The translations under genes and the position numbers were made by a program. Shown here in pieces: positions 1-5,579 of a stretch of 6,903 bases of DNA. Under the pieces are notes generated by a model, which did no database searches, was not told where the DNA came from, and saw nothing but the letters and a program-made list of their open reading frames with translations. The stretch comes from an uncultured Actinomyces sp. (GTDB lineage Bacteria; Actinomycetota; Actinomycetes; Actinomycetales; Actinomycetaceae). Numbering within the stretch: the first letter of the stretch is position 1; each line of letters opens with the position of its first letter. Where the stretch lies: NCBI GenBank assembly GCA_915069725.1, contig CAJZFF010000089.1, positions 1 through 6,903 of the forward strand. Direction: 5' to 3'.

Positions 1-374
1 GCGCCGGCCGCGGCTGCGTGCTCGGCCAGGTCCCGATCGAGAAGGGCTCGCGGGCGGGCCATCCCGTAGGAGGGGAAGGAGGCCTGCTCCGGCCAGGGGA
101 AGTGGAGGAGGTGCCCGCCACCGATGACGCGCAGGCCGCGGTTGCGCTGCCAGCCGGTGGTATCCATCCCCATGGAGACCAGCTCGCGTACGGCCGAGGG
201 GGTCAGGCCGTCCCCGCAGACCTTGTCCCGGCCGAGCTCCTGCTTCTCCAGGAGGATGACGTCGAGGCCGAGAGTGGCCATGTGGTAGGCCGCCGAGGAT
301 CCGGCCGGGCCGGCCCCGACGACGATGACGTCGGCAGCGGTGGAGGCGCTGGAATGGGCGGCTGCCTGGGTCAC
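1..374 (-). CDS. Geranylgeranyl reductase family FAD-dependent oxidoreductase, MenJ-like (3' part outside window)
   Basis: Only the N-terminal 124 or so residues are visible; the gene continues past the left edge. The translation shows an FAD-binding Rossmann start: strand VIVVG, the dinucleotide motif GAGPAG at residues 20-25, then an acidic residue (E43 in ILLEK) expected to hold the ribose. It continues with GRDKVCGDGLTPSAVREL, typical of the geranylgeranyl reductase family. In mycobacteria the homologue MenJ reduces one isoprene unit of the menaquinone side chain; the divergent menG next door makes that role likely here, but lipid or carotenoid precursors are possible substrates. I chose GTG at 374 because a purine-rich stretch containing GGAGGGAGG sits just upstream. 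An in-frame ATG at 419 would add 15 residues but has no good ribosome binding site. Family and flavin binding are secure; substrate is inferred. Confidence 0.88.
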   Translation of the reverse strand, partial: MTQAAAHSSASTAADVIVVGAGPAGSSAAYHMATLGLDVILLEKQELGRDKVCGDGLTPSAVRELVSMGMDTTGWQRNRGLRVIGGGHLLHFPWPEQASFPSYGMARPRALLDRDLAEHAAAAG

Positions 375-447
375 TCGGGCCTCCCTCCTCGGCACGTCTG
401 GTACAGCGGGCGTTGTCATAGGCATCACAGTTGGCACCGTAATGCAG

Positions 448-461
448 GCCCCACACGGGGC
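448..461. repeat. Short perfect stem-loop upstream of the MenJ-like gene
   Basis: GCCCC (448-452) and GGGGC (457-461) form a perfect 5-bp stem with a four-base ACAC loop. A competing wider stem uses CAGGC at 445-449 and GCCTG at 465-469. It lies 75-90 bases upstream of the GTG start of the minus-strand gene, so it could be in its promoter or leader. The symmetry is directly visible; any function is a guess. Confidence 0.4.
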
Positions 462-527
462 GGAGCCTGTGCCGACTGTACCCAGGCGGCCGACACCTCC
501 ATGACGAGAGCGTCGAGACGGGCGGTG

Positions 528-547
528 AACCGCGGTTTTCGTTGACA
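528..547 (+). promoter_or_regulatory. Palindrome AACCGCGGTT followed by a TTGACA hexamer (possible operator and -35)
   Basis: AACCGCGGTT at 528-537 is a perfect 10-bp palindrome. Four bases later TTGACA (542-547) matches the sigma-70-type -35 consensus exactly on the plus strand, pointing at menG. However, 16-18 bases downstream I find only poor -10 matches (around 563-569, GAGAAC), so this may not be a promoter. If it is, the menG leader would be about 165 bases long and would include the stem-loop at 693-725. Confidence 0.25.
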
Positions 548-692
548 TGACGGCGTTCCTCTGAGAACCCCCCGCCTCAACGACAGATGGCGGCACCCCA
601 GAATTACGCTGCAAGTGAGTGACGAATTTCAACAGTGTCGGACGGGACCTGCGTCCTAGAGCGCTGCCGGCGCGGTCGGAGGTCGGCTGGGA

Positions 693-725
693 GCGGTCTG
701 CAGCACGCCTCGGCGGCCAGACCGC
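693..725 (+). promoter_or_regulatory. Stem-loop just upstream of menG
   Basis: GCGGTCTG (693-700) and CAGACCGC (718-725) are perfect 8-base inverted repeats around a 17-base loop. The right arm overlaps a second perfect palindrome, GACCGCGGTC at 720-729. The structure ends 14 bases before the menG ATG at 740, and the only Shine-Dalgarno-like bases (GGGA, 730-733) follow directly after it. In a transcript this could influence ribosome access, or the DNA palindrome could be an operator. The pairing is seen in the sequence; the role is inference. There is no T tract, so it is not a classical terminator. Confidence 0.4.
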
Positions 726-739
726 GGTCGGGATTTGCG

Positions 740-1477
740 ATGATGAGCCCCATGAGCCGATCCCCCCTTCGAGCCAGCCTCGCCAAGGACCCACGCGAGG
801 TCGCCGGGATGTTCGACGCCGTCGCGCGCCGCTACGACCTGTCCAATGACGTGATGAGCCTGTTCCAGGTGCACATGTGGCGCCGGGTGACGCGCGCGGC
901 CGTCGCCGCGAGACCGGGGACGCGCGTCCTGGACCTGGCCGCCGGGACCGGCACCTCCTCGGTGGAGTACGCCGCCGACGGCGCCGAGGTCGTGGCCTGC
1001 GACTTCTCCACCGGCATGGTGGCCGAGGGCAAGCGCCGCCACCCCGAGATCGCCTTCGTGGCCGGGGACGCCACGGCGTTGCCCTTCGCCGACGAGAGCT
1101 TCGACGTCGTCACCATCTCCTACGGGCTGCGCAACGTGCAGGACACGGCGCGGGCGCTGTCGGAGATGCGCCGGGTGACGGTGCCGGGCGGGCGGATCGT
1201 CATCGCGGAGTTCTCCACCCCGGTCTGGCCGGCCTTCCGCCATCTGTACCGCTTCTACCTGGGCAGCGCCCTGCCGGCCGCCGCCCGCCTGGTCTCCTCC
1301 AACACCGAGGCCTACGACTACCTGGGCGAGTCGATCCTGGCCTGGCCGGACCAGCGCGAGCTGGCCGGCCTCATGCAGGAGGCCGGCTGGCGGGGCGTGG
1401 GCTACAAGAACCTCTCCGGCGGGATCGTCGCGGTTCACCGGGCCACGCGGCCCGTGCCCGTCCGAGGCGATCAGTGA
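740..1477 (+). CDS. menG: Demethylmenaquinone methyltransferase
   Basis: SAM-dependent C-methyltransferase of the UbiE/MenG family, converting demethylmenaquinone to menaquinone at the membrane face. From the ATG at 740 it is 245 residues, close to the family size. Residues 32-47 ([16 protein letters not shown]) match UbiE signature 1 except Ser for Met. [10 protein letters not shown] at 63-72 is the SAM-binding motif I, ACDFS at 86-90 carries the acidic ribose contact, GDATALPF at 109-116 is motif II-like, ISYGLRNV at 126-133 is typical of the family, and [15 protein letters not shown] at 145-159 matches signature 2. The MSRSPLRAS... start at 752 best matches the mycobacterial N-terminus, but only the 740 ATG has a plausible GGGA six bases upstream. 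menF follows after 34 bases on the same strand, so co-transcription is likely. Confidence 0.95.
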   Translation: MMSPMSRSPLRASLAKDPREVAGMFDAVARRYDLSNDVMSLFQVHMWRRVTRAAVAARPGTRVLDLAAGTGTSSVEYAADGAEVVACDFSTGMVAEGKRRHPEIAFVAGDATALPFADESFDVVTISYGLRNVQDTARALSEMRRVTVPGGRIVIAEFSTPVWPAFRHLYRFYLGSALPAAARLVSSNTEAYDYLGESILAWPDQRELAGLMQEAGWRGVGYKNLSGGIVAVHRATRPVPVRGDQ

Positions 1478-1511
1478 GAACCGGCCTGAGCAGCGGCCCG
1501 GGACCGACGTC

Positions 1512-2873
1512 GTGAGGGCCGAGCACTGCCGGGTCGCGCCGCCACGCCTGTCCTTCCGCACCCACGAGCTGCCCGAGGGCGCACTGGAGGGGCTCGCGCT
1601 CATCGACCTGCTGGCAGGCCGCGAGGACGTCAGCTCCTGGGTGCACGAGGGGCACGGACTCATCGGCCTGGGCCGCGCCCTGGTGATCGAGGCCCACGGG
1701 GCGGATCGCATCGAGGCGCTGAGGGCCGCGTGGCGGGCCGTCGTCGGCGCGGCCTGGTGGCGCGATGCGCTGGTCCGCCCCGGGACCGGGCCGGTGGCGC
1801 TGGGTGCGATCACCTTCTCCCCCAGCTCCGAGCAGTCCTCGGCCCTGGTGGTTCCCGAGGTCCTCGTCGGGTGCGACGACTCCGGCGCCTGGCTGACGAC
1901 CGTGGTGTCCGGGGCTGACGACGGGAGCGAGCCGGAGCACCCGGATCCCGAGATGCTCCTGGGGGCGATGACGGCGCAGGCCCGCGCGGCGGCTGACCGG
2001 GAGCCAGCCGGCGACGACGGGGAATCCGGCGGGACCACCACCGTTGAGGCCGGGGCGCTCAGCGAGGAGCAGTGGTGCCGGGCGGTCTGCGCCACGCAGG
2101 AGCGGATGCGTGCGGGGCAGGCCCGCAAGGTGGTCCTGGCCCGCGACGTACTGGCCTACCCGGCCGCGCCGCTGCCCACCGGAACAGTGCTGCAGCACCT
2201 GGCCCGCGACTACCCCTCCACCTGGGTCTTCGCCGTCGACCAGATGGTGGGGGCCAGCCCTGAGCTGCTGCTGCGCCTGCGGGATCGGCGCCTCATGAGC
2301 AGGGTGCTGGCCGGTACGGCCCGCCGGCACGCCGGCGAGGATGCCCTGGCGACCGCGCGTCTGGCGTCCTGGCTGGAGGGCTCTGAGAAGAACAACCGGG
2401 AGCACGAGCTGGCGCGGGACTCGGCGATCACGGCGCTGGAGCCGCTGTGCTCGGTGGTGGAGGCCCCGGCCCGCTTCGTCCTGACGCTGCCGAATGTGCT
2501 GCACCTGGCCAGCGACGTCACCGGAGTGGTCGCCGGGGACACCGGGGCGCTGGCGCTGGTGGACGCGCTGCACCCGACGGCGGCCGTGTGCGGGACGCCG
2601 ACTCAGGCGGCGGCGCGCCTCATCGAGGAGGCCGAATCCATGGACCGGGGGCGTTACGCCGGCCCCGTGGGCTGGGTGGACTGGCACGGCGAAGGCGAGT
2701 GGTGCATTGCGCTGCGCAGCGCCCAGCTGCCCGAGGCAGGCCCCGGACCACAGTCCCCCGCCAGAGTGTTCGGAGGCGGCGGCATCATGCCGGACTCCGA
2801 GCCGGTCGACGAGCTGGCGGAGACGACCGCCAAGATGCGCCCCATGCTGGGGGCACTGGGTGTACCCGGCTGA
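1512..2873 (+). CDS. menF: Isochorismate synthase
   Basis: Converts chorismate to isochorismate, the entry step of menaquinone synthesis. The 453-residue product has a variable N-terminal half (with WVHEGHGLIGLGRAL near residue 42) and a C-terminal chorismate-binding domain. Visible family landmarks are KVVLAR with K206 in the position of the general base, GASPELLLRL, the LAGTARRH strand, EKNNREHELARD with E297/H298, HPTAAVCGTPTQAA, RGRYAGPVGWVD and the glutamate-bearing end FGGGGIMPDSEPVDELAET, which supplies Mg2+ ligands. The pattern fits actinobacterial MenF/EntC; a siderophore-type isochorismate synthase is the alternative, but menG upstream and menD nearby favour menaquinone. GTG at 1512 is the first start in the frame after menG ends; its ribosome binding site is weak (GGGA, 1500-1503), consistent with translation following menG. 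Confidence 0.94.
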   Translation: MRAEHCRVAPPRLSFRTHELPEGALEGLALIDLLAGREDVSSWVHEGHGLIGLGRALVIEAHGADRIEALRAAWRAVVGAAWWRDALVRPGTGPVALGAITFSPSSEQSSALVVPEVLVGCDDSGAWLTTVVSGADDGSEPEHPDPEMLLGAMTAQARAAADREPAGDDGESGGTTTVEAGALSEEQWCRAVCATQERMRAGQARKVVLARDVLAYPAAPLPTGTVLQHLARDYPSTWVFAVDQMVGASPELLLRLRDRRLMSRVLAGTARRHAGEDALATARLASWLEGSEKNNREHELARDSAITALEPLCSVVEAPARFVLTLPNVLHLASDVTGVVAGDTGALALVDALHPTAAVCGTPTQAAARLIEEAESMDRGRYAGPVGWVDWHGEGEWCIALRSAQLPEAGPGPQSPARVFGGGGIMPDSEPVDELAETTAKMRPMLGALGVPG

Positions 2874-2947
2874 GTTGCGCCCGACGCACCGGCGAGCGGC
2901 ACCTGACCACCAAAATACTGGCAACACACCCTGTGGCGTACATTCAA

Positions 2948-2953
2948 TATAAC
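2948..2953 (+). promoter_or_regulatory. Possible -10 element (TATAAC) for the DUF421 gene
   Basis: TATAAC differs from the TATAAT consensus at one position and lies 18 bases upstream of the ATG at 2972, in the AT-richer gap after menF. No matching -35 hexamer is present at 16-18 bases upstream (the stretch is CACACC-like). If used, it would give a very short leader. Weak evidence. Confidence 0.22.
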
Positions 2954-2971
2954 TCGACGAGAAACGAGAAA

Positions 2972-3606
2972 ATGGTGAGCGGATTCGTTCTGGTGACACT
3001 AAAGCTACTCATCGGCTTTTTGCACTGACGATTATCATCAACCTTTCCGGAAAAGGCAACCTGGCCCCGTCATCTGCGAGCGAGCAGGTTCAGAACTACG
3101 TCCTGGGAGGTATCATTGGTGGAGTCATCTACAATAACGACATTCAGCTTCCGGACTACATCGGCATCTTGTGCATATGGTGCGGGCTCATCCTGACACT
3201 GAAGTGGATCAAGCAGCACAGCGTCAAAGCGAAGCAGCTGATAGACGGCAAGGCCTTGATCGTCATTGACAACGGAAAGATAGACATTGACAACTGCAGG
3301 CGAGTCGGCCTGAGCGCCCATGACGTGTCTTTCAAGCTCCGAGTCCAGAACGTCTACTCGACAGAGAAGGTGAAAAGAGCCGTGGTCGAGCAGGACGGGG
3401 AGTTGATTATCACCCTCGAAGGCGAAGAGAACCCGAAGTTCCCCTTAATCACAGACGGACAGCTGCAGACCGACATCCTGGAGGTCATCGGAAAGGATGA
3501 GGAGTGGCTGACCAAGGAGATGAAGAAGCAAGGGGCGGATGGTTATGAGGACGTGTTCCTGGGCGAGTATGTTGACGGCAAGCTGATTCTGACGACCTAT
3601 CAATAG
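2972..3606 (+). pseudogene. DUF421/YetF-type membrane protein gene, interrupted by a one-base frameshift
   Basis: The frame starting at ATG 2972 reads MVSGFVLVTLKLLIGFLH and stops at 3026-3028. The next frame then continues without a stop to 3606. Adding one T to the TTTTT tract at 3017-3021 joins them into a 211-residue protein reading GFFALTIIINLSGKGN across the junction. The restored protein has three hydrophobic segments (about 5-24, 43-54, 61-80) and the cytoplasmic domain of DUF421/YetF proteins: IDGKALIVIDNGKID at 91-105, LRVQNVYSTEKVKRAVVEQDGE at 123-144 in family position, and the C-terminal WLTKEMKKQGADGYEDVF region. Molecular function of this family is unclear; some members are linked to spore or envelope biology in Firmicutes. 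The stretch is AT-richer than its neighbours and uses ATA, AGA and CTA codons, suggesting acquisition. A sequencing error, true pseudogene or slippage cannot be distinguished here. Confidence 0.75.
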
Positions 3607-3650
3607 AGATCGCCCTGATCGACTGACGTAGGCCATTCCGCCCCGCCACA

Positions 3651-3664
3651 GGGAGGAGCCTCCC
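3651..3664. terminator. Inverted repeat between the convergent DUF421 gene and htrA
   Basis: GGGAGG (3651-3656) and CCTCCC (3659-3664) form a short GC-rich inverted repeat four bases from the htrA stop codon, in the 61-base gap between two convergent genes. Location suits a bidirectional terminator, and actinobacterial terminators often lack a T tract as this one does. The loop would be only 2-4 bases, so stability is uncertain. Confidence 0.35.
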
Positions 3665-3667
3665 CGG

Positions 3668-5368
3668 TCAGGCGTCCTTGCGCTCGGCCAGGGTCACGTC
3701 GATGTCCTGCTTCTTGGAGTCGCGGATGATCGTGAGCTTGACCTTGTCGTTGGCGGAGTACTGGCGCACGTAGCCGGTGAGAGCCGACCCCTGGGCGGTG
3801 GTCTTGCCATCGATGGCGATGACGACGTCGTTCGTCTTCAGGCCGGCCTTGTCAGCCGGCGAGCCGCTTTCGACCGAGGTGATCTTGGCGCCGCCGCGCT
3901 TCTCGCCGTCGGCCGTGGCGCCGGCCGTGTCGAGGGTGACTCCCAGGTAGGCGTGCGTGGCCGTCCCGGACTTGATGAGCTGCTTGGCGACCTTATCCGC
4001 CAGCTTGACGGGAATGGCGAAACCGATGCCGATGCTCCCCGAGCCTCCCTCGCTGCTGGAGCGGCTCATGGTGGCGATGGAGCTGGTGATCCCAATGACC
4101 TGCCCCTTCTCGTCGAAGAGGGGGCCGCCGGAGTTGCCGGGGTTGATGGCGGCGTCGATCTGGATGGCGTTGGTGTAGACCGCGGAGCCACTCGATCCGT
4201 CCTCGCTCTGGGAGTTGACGACGGGCCGGTCGAGGGCGGAGATGATTCCGGTGGTGACGGTCGAGGACAGGCCCAGCGGGTTACCGATCGCCATGACGTC
4301 CTGCCCCGTGGCCAGCTTGTCGGAGTCACCGAGCTGGGCGACCGTGAGGTTGTCGGGGGCGTTCTTGAGCTGGATGACCGCCAGGTCGGTGGCGGGATCG
4401 GTACCGGTGGTCTCAGCGTCATAGACGCGGCCGTCAGCCAACGTCACCTGGATCTTGGAAGCGCCCGCCACCACGTGGTTGTTCGTGATGATGTGCCCCT
4501 CCTTGTCGAAGATGACTCCGGACCCCAGGGCCTTGCCGTTGCCGGTGGTTATGGCGATGGACACGACGGCATTGGACACCGCGGCCGAGACGGCCTCCCA
4601 GTCGGGGGCCTGGCCGGCGCTGTTGACGGTCTTGGTCGTGCTCCCGGTGGCGATGGCGGTGGGCGCCGTCGAGGAGTGCGATGAGGCGTGCCCACCGCGA
4701 GCATCCATGTACCTGACCGCGGTCACAGCCCCACCGGCCCCCAGCAGGGAGGCGACCAGCACGGAGGCGACCAGGGCGAACCAGCCCGGCCCCCGCCGGC
4801 GCCTCGTGGTGCCGCTGTCAGCGCCTGTGGCCTTCGAGGCCGCATAGAAGGACTCCCCGGTGGAAGCGCCGGCCGGCGCGTAGCCACCGGGCGTCGTCGG
4901 GGCGCTCATGTAGGGCGAGCCGACATGTGTCTGCTGCCCCTGGTAGGGATGCTGGGCGGATGAGTAGCTGGACGGCGCCGCCTGCTGCACCTGAGGAGCG
5001 GGGTACTGGCCCTGAGGCTGTTGCTGCGGCTGGTAGGACGGCTGCTGGGGCTGGTACTGCCCCTGGGCGGGCTGCGCGTAGAGCGACGCGGACTGCTCCG
5101 CGGGAAGCTGCGAGGTGGGCGGCTCGGCGGGCAGCTGCGAGGTGGGCGGCTCGGGATGGGAGGCGTCGGCAGTGTAGGCCTGGGAGAGATCCGCGTAGCC
5201 ACCGTGGTCCTCGGTCGCGCTCGCGCCCTCGCTACCGGAGGCCGCCGTTGCCGGGCTGGCCTGGCTGCTGGCGGACCAGGAGTCGACACCGGAGTGAGCG
5301 CTGTCTGCCGCTGCCTCGGGCTCAGTGGGCCGGTATGCCTCCGGGTTCGTCTCGTCGTATCCGCTCAT
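3668..5368 (-). CDS. Membrane-anchored HtrA/DegP-like serine protease with PDZ domain
   Basis: A 566-residue trypsin-like envelope protease that degrades or refolds damaged exported proteins. Order: a hydrophilic, presumably cytoplasmic and disordered head (1-186) rich in Ser, Ala, Gln and Pro; a basic TRRRRGPG stop (188-195); one membrane segment (196-218); an extracytoplasmic linker; the protease domain with catalytic triad H298 (TNNHVV), D328 (ATDLAV) and S413 (GNSGGP); and a C-terminal PDZ domain from about 472, with YLGVTL and the SGSPADKAGLKTNDVVIAIDGK core at 501-522. All three catalytic residues are present. The start at 5368 is preceded by AGGAGGAG at good spacing; an open frame extends to 5533 but lacks such support. 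Mycobacterial relatives (PepD, HtrA) share this anchored layout. It follows menD on the same strand across 211 bases that contain a hairpin, so it probably has its own promoter. Confidence 0.95.
   Translation of the reverse strand: MSGYDETNPEAYRPTEPEAAADSAHSGVDSWSASSQASPATAASGSEGASATEDHGGYADLSQAYTADASHPEPPTSQLPAEPPTSQLPAEQSASLYAQPAQGQYQPQQPSYQPQQQPQGQYPAPQVQQAAPSSYSSAQHPYQGQQTHVGSPYMSAPTTPGGYAPAGASTGESFYAASKATGADSGTTRRRRGPGWFALVASVLVASLLGAGGAVTAVRYMDARGGHASSHSSTAPTAIATGSTTKTVNSAGQAPDWEAVSAAVSNAVVSIAITTGNGKALGSGVIFDKEGHIITNNHVVAGASKIQVTLADGRVYDAETTGTDPATDLAVIQLKNAPDNLTVAQLGDSDKLATGQDVMAIGNPLGLSSTVTTGIISALDRPVVNSQSEDGSSGSAVYTNAIQIDAAINPGNSGGPLFDEKGQVIGITSSIATMSRSSSEGGSGSIGIGFAIPVKLADKVAKQLIKSGTATHAYLGVTLDTAGATADGEKRGGAKITSVESGSPADKAGLKTNDVVIAIDGKTTAQGSALTGYVRQYSANDKVKLTIIRDSKKQDIDVTLAERKDA
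5100..5153. repeat. Two tandem 27-bp repeats in the htrA head region
   Basis: Units 5100-5126 and 5127-5153 differ at a single base (A at 5105, C at 5132). Being 27 bases long they keep the frame and encode two copies of the nonapeptide EPPTSQLPA within residues 73-90 of HtrA. The near identity at DNA level indicates a recent duplication in a region that tolerates length change. Confidence 0.9.
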
Positions 5369-5415
5369 CTGTGCTCCTCCTCGGGCGTGTCGCCCTCTCA
5401 GATCCACGGGTAGCC

Positions 5416-5440
5416 AACACCAGGGCTCTGTGCCGTTTCC
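5416..5440 (-). promoter_or_regulatory. Possible ECF-sigma-type promoter for htrA
   Basis: On the minus strand GGAAAC (5440-5435) is followed after 16 bases by GTT (5418-5416). This resembles the GGAAC-N16-GTT arrangement of extracytoplasmic stress sigma factors such as actinobacterial SigE, which often drive htrA-type genes. A start about seven bases on would give a leader of roughly 40 bases including the AGGAGGAG site. The -35 match is imperfect and such short motifs arise by chance, so this is tentative. Confidence 0.25.
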
Positions 5441-5502
5441 GATGATTCCCTGAGGCTGCGCTGTGGATCGTGTAACCGTTGTATCGCAGCGGGCTGAGAG
5501 TC

Positions 5503-5538
5503 CGGCGGTGGGCTCGGGGTGAGCCGGGTCCACCGCCG
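5503..5538 (-). terminator. Strong stem-loop downstream of menD
   Basis: CGGCGGTGG (5503-5511) and CCACCGCCG (5530-5538) form a perfect 9-bp GC-rich stem. Inside it GCTC (5512-5515) can pair with GAGC (5521-5524), lengthening the structure. It begins about 40 bases past the menD stop codon in the direction of transcription and lies upstream of htrA. No T run follows, so it would be a non-canonical terminator or a processing structure. Position and stability favour separation of the menD and htrA transcripts. Confidence 0.5.
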
Positions 5539-5579
5539 CGGGTCCTATCCCGCTGGCTGCCGTCCATCTCTATCGTCGT

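Larger units (their letters stand above)
375..739. other. Gene-free divergent region between the MenJ-like gene and menG
   Basis: This 365-base stretch separates two divergently transcribed genes and must contain the promoters for both. I see no convincing gene: the open frames here lack a ribosome binding site and are simply extensions of neighbours. It does hold several symmetrical sequences: a GCCCC-ACAC-GGGGC stem-loop at 448-461, the palindrome AACCGCGGTT at 528-537 with TTGACA following at 542-547, and a stem-loop at 693-725 overlapping a second palindrome at 720-729. No strong pair of -35 and -10 hexamers is visible on either strand, so the true start sites cannot be read from sequence alone. 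Confidence 0.75.

Noticed and set aside
18..545. Open frame of 175 residues on the plus strand
   Set aside because: It lies opposite the recognisable FAD-binding protein and runs into the gene-free region; composition is that of a GC shadow frame.
529..728. Shared 8-bp palindrome ACCGCGGT at 529-536 and 721-728 as a paired regulator site
   Set aside because: The same core occurs inside htrA coding sequence (TGACCGCGGTCA, 4714-4725) and CCGCGG recurs elsewhere in the window, so two copies are not remarkable in DNA this GC-rich.
635..739. Upstream extension of menG
   Set aside because: The extra 35 residues do not resemble MenG N-termini and the stretch holds the stem-loop; the ATG at 740 or 752 fits the family.
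656..2999. Two long open frames on the minus strand (656-2128 and 1371-2999) opposite menG and menF
   Set aside because: They are antisense to two well-recognised enzymes, have low-complexity Arg/Ala/Gly-rich translations with no family resemblance, and arise readily in high-GC DNA.
3169..3606. A separate complete gene starting at TTG 3169
   Set aside because: The start lies inside the third hydrophobic segment of the DUF421 protein and has no ribosome binding site; the upstream frame supplies the missing N-terminus once one base is restored.
5401..5469. Inverted repeat GATCCAC (5401-5407) and GTGGATC (5463-5469) in the htrA upstream region
   Set aside because: Only 7 bp with a 55-base spacer; too weak and distant to call a structure or operator.
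5369..5533. N-terminal extension of HtrA
   Set aside because: The AGGAGGAG site directly upstream of the ATG at 5368 fixes the start; the extension has no ribosome binding site and covers the probable promoter and part of the menD hairpin.
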